A stretch of DNA of 64,000 nt from SYOC01 sp964441775. Its GTDB lineage: Bacteria > Desulfobacterota > Binatia > Bin18. Below, piece by piece: positions 41,895 through 51,376 of this stretch (the stretch's first letter is position 1; each line of letters starts with the position of its first letter). Both the position numbers and the translations under genes were made by a program. Location: assembly GCA_964441775.1 (NCBI GenBank), contig CAYTVL010000014.1, positions 60,568 through 124,567 on the forward strand. Reading direction: 5' to 3'. The notes beneath the pieces are model-generated. The model worked only from the letters and a program-made list of their open reading frames with translations. It was not told the DNA's origin and made no database searches.

Positions 41895-42557
41895 TCATTC
41901 GTTCTTGGTCGGCTTCTGGAATGGCGTCCCGTACTGATTATGCCACGTCACCTGTTCCACGGGAACGCGCGTCACCGGCCCAAATTTTCCCATTGGGTAG
42001 CCAATAGGGATCAACGCATAGGTCGAGAGAAAGTCCGGCAGACCTAAAATGGGCCGGACTTCTTCATCATATTGCGAGGTTACACTCGTCAACGTAGCGC
42101 CAAGCCCCAGAGCGCGACAAGCTAACAAAATGTTTTGCGCGGCCGGGTAGATGCTGCCGCCCATAATACGAGCGAAATTGATCGCATTGGAGCCTGCCAG
42201 CCGCTGCAAATGGATTTTTCGTGCGCGCAGACAAGCGATCAACAGAACTGGCGCTTCGCCGAGATGCTCGGCCAGATAGGAGGCTGCGCGCATGTTCTTG
42301 TCGAGGGCGGCTCCGGCCTCGAGGTATTGTTTTTCTGCAATGCGCCAACCACGGAGATAGATAGCTGCAAGCTTCTGTTTGAGCTCAAGCTCCGTCACTA
42401 CCACGAACCGCCAGGCCTGCACCCCGCCGCCGCTTGGGGCCTGCGTGCCGGCTTCAATAACTTTGTAGATGAGTTCTTCAGGCACCGGATCTGGCTTGAG
42501 TCGGCGCATGCTGCGACAGGTATACAAGATGTGAAAAAGGTCGGTATTTTCCGTCAT
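41895..42557 (-). CDS. Nitroreductase family protein
   Basis: 220 residues. FMN-binding pattern RSMRRLKPDPVPEELIYKVIEAGTQAPSGGGVQAWRFVVV and the C-terminal GLGATLTSV, ILGLPDFLSTYALIPIGYPMGKFGPVTR are typical of nitroreductase-fold oxidoreductases. AAAGGAGGAGCGTAGAACGTC precedes the ATG. Could reduce nitro or enone groups; the specific substrate is unknown. Confidence 0.88.
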   Translation of the reverse strand: MTENTDLFHILYTCRSMRRLKPDPVPEELIYKVIEAGTQAPSGGGVQAWRFVVVTELELKQKLAAIYLRGWRIAEKQYLEAGAALDKNMRAASYLAEHLGEAPVLLIACLRARKIHLQRLAGSNAINFARIMGGSIYPAAQNILLACRALGLGATLTSVTSQYDEEVRPILGLPDFLSTYALIPIGYPMGKFGPVTRVPVEQVTWHNQYGTPFQKPTKNE

Positions 42558-42668
42558 GACGTTCTACGCTCCTCCTTTTTTTGCTTGCTGACCGGCACGA
42601 CCATACCCGTTCTGCCGTGCGAGGACCAGAGCTGGAGAGGGCAAGACTCCCGTGCTCCCTTCTCTGGC

Positions 42669-44252
42669 TCACTGAGGCTTCTCAGGGAACAGGGCAGTCT
42701 TCATAACGTGAAAAATCACATTTTGTTCCAAAACGCCGTGGATAAGATGGGCGCCCGGGCCGGTGGCGTAGATCGCCACGTCCTCACCGCCGTGCGTCTC
42801 CAATGCAGAAGGAACTACTGCTTCCTGCATATAGCGCGGCTCGGTAGTGTCGGTCTCGGTTAAGTCTGGGCGCGAGTATGGTTCTTTCGTGTACAACTTC
42901 GGTTCGTGCGGAAAGTGCTTGGAGCCTTGAGGCTGTTTATCTGAGGCTCCACTGTGTCCGGGGCCATTCGCATAGTTTAAGGTGGTATAGGGAAGACCGA
43001 ACTGGTCTCTGGCGAACTCCTCGTGGTCCGGCTCAATCACTTTCCCAAGAATGGGGTTGCCGCGCTTCGGGTAGCCAGAAATCGTCAACGTGTGACTGTG
43101 GTCGGCAGTAACGATGATCAAGGTATGTCGTGGATCAGTGTGTTGTATCGCAGTACGAACCGCACGAGCAAATTCAATTGTTTCCGTCAGGGCGCGGTAG
43201 GCGTTGCCAGCGTGGTGGGCATGGTCGATCCGTCCGCCTTCCACCATCAGGAAAAAGCCTTTCTTATTTTTTGACAAAAGAGCAATCGCTTTGTCGGTCA
43301 TTTCTGAAAGAGAAGGCTCACCGCCGGGATCAGTCGCCCGGTCCGTCTCAAATTTGAGGTGATCGCGCTCGAAGAGTCCCAAGAGGTGGTCGGTATTTGC
43401 GGGGTTGCTGGCCGCAAATTGCGCTGTGTTCCACACCACCGCCGCCTTCGATTGCTTTACCCATTCCAGAGTCAAGTCTCGCCCATCGAGCCGACTGCCT
43501 TTCTGGTCGGCATATTCGGGATCGTCCTTCGTGTTCGGCAAAAATTCCCGACGCCCGCCACCAAGGACCACTTCCAAGCCATTTCCATGCTGGAATTCAA
43601 TGAGCTGACGGGCGATATCAGGGAAACCAGCCTCCCTAGCTGCTGGGGAAAGATCGGCATCGGACTCCCAGTCTCGCTGGACGGTATGCGCATAACAGGC
43701 CGCCGGTGTTGCGTGCGTGACGCGAGTTGTCGTCACAACGCCGGTGGACAAGCCGCGATCTTCCGCCAATTCGAGAATGGTGGTCAATTCGTTCCCTGAG
43801 ACCGTGGTGTAATCGTCTTTCTGTCCATATTGATTGACGGAGAGGAAACGATCTTTTGTCTTAACGCCGGTGACCATCGCCGTCATAGTCGGGGCCGAGT
43901 CCGACGTTTGTTCATTGACGCTGTAGGTTTTCGACAGCGCGACATAAGGGAAACGTTCAAAGCTTAGCGTATTTTCTTCTCCGCTCTCTCCGCGGAATTG
44001 TCCTTCCAAAATACGTGCTGCCGTGATGGTGGTGATGCCCATACCATCACCAACAAAAAGGATGACATTTTTGGCGCGGTTGGCGGGGTTTTTGAGGTTG
44101 GCCGCTTCTTTGACGGCCTGTTGTCCGGCTGCGTACCAGTCCTGGGGGGTCGTTGGGCTCGTTGCAGTAACGATCGTGGCGCCCATAAAAAAAGTCCCAA
44201 GAATCAGGAGAATGAGAGCTTGAAAAAAGCAAGGCGAAACGTTGTTGTTCAT
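42669..44252 (-). CDS. Alkaline phosphatase (PhoA family), secreted
   Basis: 527 residues with a signal peptide (MNNNVSPCFFQALILLILGTFF ... VTA). Metal/active-site segments: ILFVGDGMGITTI (Asp), the phosphorylated-serine region TSDSAPTMTAMVTGVKT, MVEGGRIDHAHHAGN, VTADHSHTL and GGEDVAIYATGPGAH. Releases phosphate from organic monoesters outside the cytoplasm. The ATG at 44252 has AAGG 9 nt upstream; an open frame to 44387 upstream is not used. It is divergent from a tetR gene, 163 nt apart. No Pho box was identified. Confidence 0.92.
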   Translation of the reverse strand: MNNNVSPCFFQALILLILGTFFMGATIVTATSPTTPQDWYAAGQQAVKEAANLKNPANRAKNVILFVGDGMGITTITAARILEGQFRGESGEENTLSFERFPYVALSKTYSVNEQTSDSAPTMTAMVTGVKTKDRFLSVNQYGQKDDYTTVSGNELTTILELAEDRGLSTGVVTTTRVTHATPAACYAHTVQRDWESDADLSPAAREAGFPDIARQLIEFQHGNGLEVVLGGGRREFLPNTKDDPEYADQKGSRLDGRDLTLEWVKQSKAAVVWNTAQFAASNPANTDHLLGLFERDHLKFETDRATDPGGEPSLSEMTDKAIALLSKNKKGFFLMVEGGRIDHAHHAGNAYRALTETIEFARAVRTAIQHTDPRHTLIIVTADHSHTLTISGYPKRGNPILGKVIEPDHEEFARDQFGLPYTTLNYANGPGHSGASDKQPQGSKHFPHEPKLYTKEPYSRPDLTETDTTEPRYMQEAVVPSALETHGGEDVAIYATGPGAHLIHGVLEQNVIFHVMKTALFPEKPQ

Positions 44253-44415
44253 GGATATCGACCTTGGATTGACTTCGAATTTCCGTGCGAGGATTTTGTT
44301 CCTGTTCATAGCACACCCCAACAATTTGTGCTTTCGTCTTATAAAAAAGCGCAAAAGGCTCCCGTTGCGGGCTCGAAGCGTTGACACTCGGAGGTTTTTT
44401 TCTTACCGTGCAAAA

Positions 44416-45075
44416 GTGGATACGCGTGAAAAGATTCTTGAAACGGCGGTGAAGCTCTTCTCTTCCCATGGATACGCTGACACTTCGCTGGCCCAAGTCG
44501 CGCGCGCCGCGCGCGTCAGTAAGGCGCTAGTCCTCTGGTATTTTGAGAGTAAAGAACAGCTCTTTCGCGCCGCGCTGCAACATTTCCTTGCGCCTTACGC
44601 GATTGACGATCATGCCCTCGACGGGTTAGATGAACGGCAGCAAGTCGAGAAACTGATCGACGATTATTACGATTTTATCGCCGAGCATCTGTATTCCGTA
44701 CGCTTCGTGCTCGGACAAATTGTCAGTGGAGATGAAAATTCTCAGGAGTTGGTTGCGCGCGCCCGCGAACTGCACGTGATTTATCGGGGGCTGCTGACGA
44801 CGATTCTTGAGCGTGGCAAAGAGAACGGCGTCTTTGCTCCTTCCGTGCACCCTGCGGAGGATGCAACTTTGATGATGGCGACCTTAAACGGCTTACTCTT
44901 ACAACAACTTGTGGATCAGACAACGGCGGAAAAAGCGCGTGACTTGCTCGCACGGTGGAGGCGCTTGACCGACAGACAGTTGTATTATCAGAGAACCGCA
45001 CTGGAGTCCAAGACTGAAAACGAGACGATCCCCCCTTCCGCGAAGAGGACCACGCTCGCACGAATGGAAAGGTAA
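44416..45075 (+). CDS. TetR-family transcriptional regulator
   Basis: 219 residues from GTG. N-terminal helix-turn-helix TREKILETAVKLFSSHGYADTSLAQVARAARVSKALVLWYFESKEQLF, followed by a helical ligand-binding domain. No SD is close; GGAGG at 44391 is far, so the start is uncertain although the homology begins here. Divergent from the alkaline phosphatase and upstream of the dodecin/MBL genes, either of which it may regulate. Confidence 0.85.
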   Translation: MDTREKILETAVKLFSSHGYADTSLAQVARAARVSKALVLWYFESKEQLFRAALQHFLAPYAIDDHALDGLDERQQVEKLIDDYYDFIAEHLYSVRFVLGQIVSGDENSQELVARARELHVIYRGLLTTILERGKENGVFAPSVHPAEDATLMMATLNGLLLQQLVDQTTAEKARDLLARWRRLTDRQLYYQRTALESKTENETIPPSAKRTTLARMER

Positions 45076-45149
45076 TATGGTGAAGGTAGAGATAAGGTGT
45101 GTTTTGCCCCTCACTTGTTGAGGTGAGGTGTGTGAAGGAGAGACTGACT

Positions 45150-45362
45150 ATGGTTGAGAAGACGATAGAATTGACAGGTTCTTCAGCCACAAGCATTCAA
45201 GACGCGGTGTCGCTTGCCGTGGCGCGCGCCGCCGTAACCATCAGCGGCATCTATCACGTCCACATCGACGATATTTCCGCTGTAGTGGAAGATGGCATGG
45301 TGGCGCGATGGAAGGTGAAAATCAGAGCAACATTCCCAGTAAAAGATCGGATACACGAGTGA
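45150..45362 (+). CDS. Dodecin-family flavin-binding protein
   Basis: 70 residues: VEKTIELTGSSATSIQDAVSLAVARAAVTISGIYHVHIDDISAVVEDGMVARWKVKIRATF, the full dodecin fold, a small dodecameric flavin or CoA storage protein. AAGGAGAGACTGACT precedes the ATG. An imperfect hairpin (45109-45128) lies in its leader. Stop and next start overlap (TGATG) with an MBL hydrolase gene. Confidence 0.9.
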   Translation: MVEKTIELTGSSATSIQDAVSLAVARAAVTISGIYHVHIDDISAVVEDGMVARWKVKIRATFPVKDRIHE

Positions 45363-46348
45363 TGACCATGGAGAGCAAAATCCGCGAAGTCGCCTCCGGG
45401 ATCTATCAGATTTATTTGCCCTTGCCGATGCGTCCGAGCATTGTCAATGTGTATCTTGTTCGCGATGGAGACGAGTGGGCGCTGATTGACACCGGCATGC
45501 ACAGCGAAGAGAGCTTCGCCACCTTGAAGGCGTCGTTGGCAGAAGTTGGATGCGCGCCTTCGTCTATACGAAAGCTTATCTCTACACATCATCATGCAGA
45601 CCATTTCGGCGCCTCTCGCGCGTACAAGGAACTGACCGGGGCGGAAGTCTACCTGAATCCCCTGGAAGCGCAACGCATGGAGCGCATGCAGTCTTCAGCG
45701 CCCTCGCCCGAAGCCATCGCTTTTTTTCGCTCCCATGGCATTCCCTTGCCGGAATCCGGTGATGGTCTCCCTGCCCCGGGACGATACTTCGGCACGTTGT
45801 ATGCGCCGACAACGCCAGACCACCCTTTGCATGACGGCGAGGCGGTTTACGTTGGCAAACGTGAGGTGCAGATCGTGTGGACTCCCGGCCACACCGCCGG
45901 ACATTGCTGTCTCTATTTTCCTCACGATAAAGTTATGATCGTCGGTGATCACCTGCTGCCGAAGATCACCCCTCACGTCGGCGTGTATTACAGTGGCCCT
46001 GACAATCCGCTGCTGGATTTTCTCCAGTCCCAGGAAAAAGTGCAACAATTCGATGTTGAATTGGTGTTGCCCGCGCATGGGGCGGTGTTTAAAGATCACC
46101 GATACCGAGCACAGCAGATTATTCAACATCATAAATATCGACTCCAAGAGATTCTAGACGCCGCCGTGGGGCATGCGCGGACCGCGTGTAACATCGCTGA
46201 AGAAGTTTTTGATTTGGGAAAAGAACCTTCGATCTTCCAGCGCATGGCGGCGACGTTTGAAACGTTGGCGCATTTGCATTTACTGATGTATGACAGCAAA
46301 GTAAAACGCCTTGAAGAAGATGACAAAGTGAAATTTCTAGCAATCTGA
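45362..46348 (+). CDS. MBL-fold metallo-hydrolase
   Basis: 328 residues. Metal motif STHHHADHFG, then GHTAGHCCLYFP and GDHLL, which complete the di-zinc site of the metallo-beta-lactamase fold. The C-terminal extension (residues about 240-328, helical with EILDAAVGHARTACNIAEEVFDL) matches the lactonase-like LACTB2-type C-terminal domain. Translationally coupled with the dodecin gene. Substrate unknown (thioester/lactone hydrolysis is typical). Confidence 0.88.
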   Translation: MTMESKIREVASGIYQIYLPLPMRPSIVNVYLVRDGDEWALIDTGMHSEESFATLKASLAEVGCAPSSIRKLISTHHHADHFGASRAYKELTGAEVYLNPLEAQRMERMQSSAPSPEAIAFFRSHGIPLPESGDGLPAPGRYFGTLYAPTTPDHPLHDGEAVYVGKREVQIVWTPGHTAGHCCLYFPHDKVMIVGDHLLPKITPHVGVYYSGPDNPLLDFLQSQEKVQQFDVELVLPAHGAVFKDHRYRAQQIIQHHKYRLQEILDAAVGHARTACNIAEEVFDLGKEPSIFQRMAATFETLAHLHLLMYDSKVKRLEEDDKVKFLAI

Positions 46349-46387
46349 CGACGGCGCACAGCTTTCCTCTCGATCTCGTTTTTCGCT

Positions 46388-47107
46388 ATGCGTTACACCA
46401 TCGTCGACATAGAAACGCGCATCGATAAGCGTCTGGTGCGCGCGGTCTACTTCCCGCACGAGGACATTGACGAACAGGAAGCGTACCAACGGGTGCGCCG
46501 TCAACTCCAGGAGGAGCAAGGCAACGATTTTTTCCCCCTTTCTTTTCACATCCCCATTTCCATTGCCGCCGGACAAGTAAATGATGAACGGGTGCTGACC
46601 GCCGTCGAAACTCTCCAGGAAATTGATTACGGAGAAGAAGCGTTGGTACGGACGTTCTGGCAGCGACTGGAGCGGTTCCCTGGAACGGTAGTGACGTTTA
46701 ATGGTCGCAACTTTGACCTACCTGTGCTCGAACTACAGGCGTTGAAATATGCCTGTGCAGCGCCGCGCTATTTTGGCGGCAAAGCGCGTAATCGCTATGC
46801 AGAGGAAGGACATTACGATCTCTACGACTTCCTCACCAACTTTGGCGCCCATCGCTTACGGGGCGGCTTCAACGCTTTGGCGAAAATGATCGGACTGCCG
46901 GGAAAAACCGGGATCGATGGCTCGATGGTGCAACAGTTATGGGAAGAGGGGCAATTAGCGGAGATTCACCGTTACTGCCGTCAAGACGTTATTCAGACCT
47001 ATTTCCTTTTCTTGCGGGTTGAGCTCACTCGCGGTCGTTTGTCGCCCGCGCAATACGAGCAAGCATTGGCGCACTCAGCGGCGTTTCGTGAACAAATAGA
47101 GGCGTGA
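46388..47107 (+). CDS. Predicted 3'-5' exonuclease (PolB-like RNase H fold)
   Basis: 239 residues. DnaQ/PolB-type exonuclease motifs: Exo I YTIVDIETRID, Exo II VVTFNGRNFDLPVL and Exo III YCRQDVIQTY. Family is known from genome surveys as a stand-alone exonuclease (PF10108-type) of unsettled cellular role. Third gene of the dodecin/MBL run, 39 nt after the MBL stop. Confidence 0.88.
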   Translation: MRYTIVDIETRIDKRLVRAVYFPHEDIDEQEAYQRVRRQLQEEQGNDFFPLSFHIPISIAAGQVNDERVLTAVETLQEIDYGEEALVRTFWQRLERFPGTVVTFNGRNFDLPVLELQALKYACAAPRYFGGKARNRYAEEGHYDLYDFLTNFGAHRLRGGFNALAKMIGLPGKTGIDGSMVQQLWEEGQLAEIHRYCRQDVIQTYFLFLRVELTRGRLSPAQYEQALAHSAAFREQIEA

Positions 47108-47110
47108 AAT

Positions 47111-47136
47111 AAAAAGGGGCGGCCATCGGTCGCCCC
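47111..47136 (-). terminator. Rho-independent terminator for the minus-strand gene 47163-47621
   Basis: On the minus strand GGGGCGACC GAT GGCCGCCCC (one mismatch) is followed directly by TTTTTATTT. The stem also lies after the convergent exonuclease gene but has no T-run on that side. Confidence 0.8.
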
Positions 47137-47162
47137 TCAAAGAACGCACAGTAAAAAACGGG

Positions 47163-47621
47163 TTACGCGGCTTTCGTTTTTGGAGCTGAGGCGTTCCGTC
47201 CCGCAGAGAGGGTATGGCGGCGGCCACTCACGCGGCGAAACGGAGAATGACCAGGTGCGGGTTCTTGTTGCTGGCGTTGCGCTAGTAAAGAACCTTTCCA
47301 ACGTCGGAGGCCGGACCGCATATAGTCTGATTCAATATCCAACGCAATACAAATGTTTTCAAATGAGAACGGCCAGCTCGTGTCGGTTGAGCCGATCCAT
47401 TCTTCCGTTTCTTTTAAGAGTCGGCGTTGTCGGCGGGTCGCGCCGTGTACGGACTTCTGAAACGTTGTGATGGCGTCCTCCATAACGGCTAACATCAAGC
47501 GCTTTTCCGGTTGGGAAGAGCGTTCTGCACGGATGCGGTCGAAAAACTGCGAAGGAACAATAATGTCCGCTTCTAACATTGCCGGGGACTGCTCTTCTAT
47601 GCGTAAAGTTGCCATCGCCAT
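47163..47621 (-). CDS. Conserved hypothetical protein
   Basis: 152 residues. The central stretch (LMLAVMEDAITTFQKSV, RQRRLLKETEEWIGSTDTSWPFSFENICIALDIESDYMRSGLRRW) is recognisable as a conserved hypothetical found in many bacterial genomes; the N and C termini are variable, and the tail is Arg/Ser/Ala-rich. No catalytic motif; the function is unknown. It ends at a clear intrinsic terminator. Confidence 0.75.
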   Translation of the reverse strand: MAMATLRIEEQSPAMLEADIIVPSQFFDRIRAERSSQPEKRLMLAVMEDAITTFQKSVHGATRRQRRLLKETEEWIGSTDTSWPFSFENICIALDIESDYMRSGLRRWKGSLLAQRQQQEPAPGHSPFRRVSGRRHTLSAGRNASAPKTKAA

Positions 47622-47866
47622 GCCTTTCTTACTGTCATGTCGAGACGTGTATCGCCGATTCCTTAGGGTACTTAAGCAAGCAAGAGTTGTACCAGTGAGA
47701 TTTTAACAGACGAGTAAAAAGTCCAATGTTTTCTCGGGTCGTATACAATCACGGCATCATACAATTGCCAGTATGTGTGAAAATGTGACAAAGAATAGGC
47801 GAAATGATGTATTAAAAAGTAACAATAAAGTGTAAGAAAAAGACGCCTATTCGTGCGCTTTTTCGG

Positions 47867-49228
47867 TCATATTCCCACATGGGGTAGACGCGCCAATGCT
47901 TGCCGCATGGTTTCTACCGAGAACTCGGGATCTTCTAAAGCGCCGGAGAGATACCGATCATAAGCGCTCATATCGAAATGCCCATGCCCGCTGAGGCAGA
48001 AACAGATCACTTTTTTCTCGCCGCGTTCTTTACAACGAAGGGCTTCAGTGATCGTTGCTTTAATGGCGTGGGCGCACTCCGGGGCCGGGAGCAGCCCTTC
48101 CGTGCGAGCGAAAGTCGTTGCAGCGGCAAAGACTTCTCGTTGAGGATACGCGACCGCCTCAACCAGCCCAGCATGCACCAGTTGGCTCACCAAAGGCGAA
48201 TCGCCATGGTAGCGAAGCCCCCCAGCATGAATGCTGGGAGGAACAAAATCATGACCGAGCGTATACATTTTGAGCAGGGGTGAAAGCTGAGCCGTGTCGC
48301 CAAAATCGTACGCATACGCACCTTTGGTCAGTGTCGGACATGAAGCAGGTTCCGCGGCAATGATGCGCAGAGGTTCTCCAGCCAGTTTGCGCGGAATAAA
48401 TGGGAACGTGAACCCGCCAAAATTGCTGCCGCCGCCACAGCAAGCAATCAGCATATCCGGTCCTTCGCCAGCCAGTGAAAATTGCTCAATGGCTTCTAAG
48501 CCGATGACGGTTTGATGGAGGAGTACATGATTCAAAACACTACCAAGCGCGTACTTCGTGTCAGCACGGCCAGCCGCTTCTTCCGCCGCTTCCGAGATCG
48601 CCAGACCGAGGCTCCCTGGAGAATCTGGATGCTCAGCCAGCACACGTCGCCCGGATGTGGTTTGGGTACTGGGGCTGGATAAGACTTGTGCTCCCCAGGT
48701 TTCCATCAAATGGCGTCGATACGGCTTCTGTTCGTAACTGACGCGCACCATGTAGACTTTGACTTCGATATCGAAAAAAGTGCCTGCGAGCGCGAGCGCA
48801 GAGCCCCACTGACCGGCGCCAGTTTCCGTGGTAAGTCGGCGAATACCGGCTTCCTTGTTGTAATATGCTTGGGCGACCGCGGTATTGGGTTTATGACTGC
48901 CGGCTGGACTCACACCCTCGTATTTATAGTAGATGTGCGCCGGCGTATCGAGGAATTTCTCCAAGCGCCGAGCGCGATAGAGCGGCGTGGGACGCCACAA
49001 GCAATAAATCTCTCGCACAGGGTCCGGAATTTCTATCGCTGCTTCCGTCGACATTTCTTGCTGGAGGATCGTCTCACAGAACAACGGGGCAAGGTCGGCT
49101 GGCCCCACCGGCTGATGCGTGCTCGGATGCAAAGGCGGCGCAGGCGGCGTGGGAAGCACTGGTGCGATATTGAACCAGGCTTTGGGTATCTGGGATTCAT
49201 CGAGGAGGATTTTCGTGGCGTCTCTCAT
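47867..49228 (-). CDS. Tryptophan synthase beta-like PLP enzyme (TrpB2)
   Basis: 453 residues. PLP-lysine in SPAGSHKPNTA, glycine-rich phosphate loop ACCGGGSNFGG and the TrpB2-specific N terminus (WFNIAPVLPTPPAPPLHPST) and ending (FCLSGHGHFDMSAYDRYL). TrpB2 makes tryptophan from indole and serine but lacks the TrpA-contact features of TrpB1. No trpA or other trp gene is nearby, as is usual for TrpB2 in salvage. Start at 49228 precedes MRDATKILLDESQIP. Confidence 0.9.
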   Translation of the reverse strand: MRDATKILLDESQIPKAWFNIAPVLPTPPAPPLHPSTHQPVGPADLAPLFCETILQQEMSTEAAIEIPDPVREIYCLWRPTPLYRARRLEKFLDTPAHIYYKYEGVSPAGSHKPNTAVAQAYYNKEAGIRRLTTETGAGQWGSALALAGTFFDIEVKVYMVRVSYEQKPYRRHLMETWGAQVLSSPSTQTTSGRRVLAEHPDSPGSLGLAISEAAEEAAGRADTKYALGSVLNHVLLHQTVIGLEAIEQFSLAGEGPDMLIACCGGGSNFGGFTFPFIPRKLAGEPLRIIAAEPASCPTLTKGAYAYDFGDTAQLSPLLKMYTLGHDFVPPSIHAGGLRYHGDSPLVSQLVHAGLVEAVAYPQREVFAAATTFARTEGLLPAPECAHAIKATITEALRCKERGEKKVICFCLSGHGHFDMSAYDRYLSGALEDPEFSVETMRQALARLPHVGI

Positions 49229-49334
49229 GTGCGATCCTCAAAGCGTGAGTATGTTGAGGTGAAGCATGTCACACTTTCTTTTGTTGCGCCACCCTGAAGC
49301 ATGTTGTTATGAAGAAAGAGAAAGAGTGTACTTT

Positions 49335-49724
49335 ATGTGTTGGTCAAAATGCTCGGTGTTCTTTCTGGCTGTGATCATGATTCATCTGGCGTTGGTCTCG
49401 ACGGGGTGCGTGACGCAAACAGAGCAGGTCTCTCCTTATGAACAAGAAAAAGATGAAAGCGTATGGGAGGAACTGCAACGCGAGTTCGGTTGGCAGAGCA
49501 AAACCCCGCCTCCGCCTCTTGGACAAGAGACCGAACCGTTCTACCGCCGCGCCGCGCGTGGGATAAAAGAAACCGTCTCGGGCTGGTTTGCTGACGAGGA
49601 GATGCATTTGAGCGAGAAAGATCTTGCCGTTGATCGTGCTCGCTTTGAGCGAAAACGTGCGGAAGGCTTATCGCTTCTGCGCATGCAACAAACGGATGAG
49701 CAGGGTGAAGGAGACAATGAGTAG
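49335..49724 (+). CDS. Putative small lipoprotein
   Basis: 129 residues with an N-terminal hydrophobic segment ending in an STGC lipobox (Cys25), then a charged region (EQEKDESVWEELQREFGWQSK, RGIKETVSGWFADEEMHLSEKDLAVDRARFERKR). No known domain. The start ATG at 49335 matches the signal peptide; an open frame extends upstream but lacks a good start. Upstream of the acyl-CoA dehydrogenase by about 95 nt. Confidence 0.6.
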   Translation: MCWSKCSVFFLAVIMIHLALVSTGCVTQTEQVSPYEQEKDESVWEELQREFGWQSKTPPPPLGQETEPFYRRAARGIKETVSGWFADEEMHLSEKDLAVDRARFERKRAEGLSLLRMQQTDEQGEGDNE

Positions 49725-49819
49725 CCTCTCAAATACGCTTGAGCGGACCTTGTACTACTCCGTTCCTCCAAGATAGAGAAGATAGAGACGAACAGGCAAA
49801 CAACGCAGGAAGGAGCCTG

Positions 49820-51276
49820 ATGATGGCGTGGGATTTTGAAACCGATTCGGAATTTCAAAAAGAACTTGACTGGATTGACCAGTTTGTGAGAAACGAAGTG
49901 GAGCCGTTGGATCATCTCCTCGGCAGCCCCTACGACGTACAGAATCCGGGGAACCAAAAGCTCGTGCGTCCCCTGCAAGCCGAGGTGAAAAAGCACGAAC
50001 TGTGGGCGTGTCACTTGGGGCCGGAATTGGGCGGACCAGGCTACGGTCAACTGAAGCTGGCGTTGATGAACGAAATTCTTGGTCGTTCACGCTTCGCGCC
50101 GGTAGTCTTTGGCACGCAAGCCCCAGACACCGGCAATGCGGAAATCCTGGCGCACTACGGCACGCCCGAGCAGAAGAAGAAATTTTTGGAGCCGCTGCTC
50201 AATAATGACATCGTCTCCTGTTTTTCCATGACCGAGCCACATGCGGGCGCCGATCCCAAAATGTTCAAATGCAAGGCTGAGCTGCAGGGCGACTTTTGGA
50301 TCATCAATGGAGAAAAATGGTTTTCCTCAAATGCCCGGTTTGCCTCGTTCCTGATCGTTATGGTGGTGACCGATCCGGATGCCTCTCCCTATCAGAAAAT
50401 GTCGATGTTTCTCGTTCCATCGGACACGCCGGGCGTCAACATTCTGCGCAATGTGGGGCTCGGCACAGAGCACGAAGGGAGCGGCGAGCACGCCTACATT
50501 CGCTACGAAGACGTACGCATCCCTCGTGAGAATTTGCTTGGTCAGCGTGGTCAAGGATTCGAGGTGGCGCAGACTCGTCTGGGTGGCGGACGTATTCATC
50601 ATGCCATGCGCACGATGGGTCAGATCAAGAAAGCGTTCGACATGATGTGCGAGCGCGTGCTCTCCCGCGAGACCCAGGGAGAATCGCTGGCGAATAAACA
50701 AATGGTGCAAGAGCAGATCGCGGACTCGTGGATTGAGATGGAGCAGTTCCGTTTGCTTGTGCTCCGCACGGCGTGGCGCATCGACAAGTACAAAGACTAC
50801 CGCAAAGTGCTCAAAGACATCGCCGCCATCAAAGCCCTGATGCCTAAGGTGTACCACGATATTGTCTATCGGGCGTTGCGGATTCACGGCGCGCTCGGGC
50901 TTTCCAATGAGATGCCTTTTTCCGCGCAGATCGTGGAATCTTTCATGACTAGCCTCGCTGATGGCCCCACTGAAGTCCATAAAGTGACCGTGGCCCGCCG
51001 AGTCTTACGTGAATACAAAGGGACGGATGGGCTCTTCCCCACCGGGCATCTGGTCGCCCAGCGAGAGAAAGCCATTGAGAAGTACGGCAANNNNNNNNNN
51101 NNNNNNNNNNNNNNNNNNNNNNNNNNNNNNNNNNNNNNNNNNNNNNNNNNNNNNNNNNNNNNNNNNNNNNNNNNNNNNNNNNNNNNNNNNTCCCCACCGG
51201 GCATCTGGTCGCCCAGCGAGAGAAAGCCATTGAGAAGTACGGCAATCTCTTAGAACTGGAAGTGGGGAATTTGTAA
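49820..51276 (+). CDS. Acyl-CoA dehydrogenase (interrupted by scaffold gap)
   Basis: Family: N-terminal GPELGGPGYG, SMTEPHAGADPKMFK, IINGEKWFSSNA, RIHHAMRTMG, LRIHGALGLSNEMPFSAQIVESF. All the main ACAD landmarks are there. The visible frame ends early at 51253 only because 100 N and a duplicated 55-base flank (51036-51090 = 51191-51245) shift the reading. If the overlap is collapsed the ORF runs on KYGNLLELEVGNL to the stop at 51274-51276, giving 433 residues in frame (434 codons). AGGAAGGAGCCTG precedes the ATG at 49820. FAD-dependent; the natural substrate chain length is unknown. Confidence 0.88.
51091..51190. other. Scaffold gap of 100 N with duplicated flanks
   Basis: A run of exactly 100 N inside the acyl-CoA dehydrogenase. 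The 55 bases before it (51036-51090) and the 55 bases after it (51191-51245) are identical, so the two contig ends overlap and the gap is not real missing DNA. Confidence 0.95.
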
Positions 51277-51321
51277 TCGTATAGCGGTTTGCATTTGTCT
51301 GAATCCTTCTTCCTTGGGAGC

Positions 51322-51366
51322 GCGACCGTCTCGGTCGCACTTTTCGCAGGCGGGACGCCCGCGCCC
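51322..51366. repeat. Tandem hairpins between convergent genes
   Basis: Stem GCGACCG / CGGTCGC (51322-51338, 3-nt loop), then GGCGGG / CCCGCG (about 51349-51364), separated by ACTTTTC. This phrase is a common palindromic repeat in metagenome-derived bacterial genomes. It lies between the acyl-CoA dehydrogenase end and the convergent SDR end and may stop transcription in both directions. Confidence 0.55.
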
Positions 51367-51376
51367 TTGGGACAGC

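Noticed and set aside
48686..49297. 203-codon plus-strand ORF inside the TrpB2 locus
   Set aside because: Antisense to the TrpB2 coding region; Arg/His-rich low-complexity reading.
51036..51245. Direct repeat flanking the N run, as if from a transposon target duplication
   Set aside because: 55 bp is too long for target duplication and the merged ORF is perfect, so it is a contig overlap.
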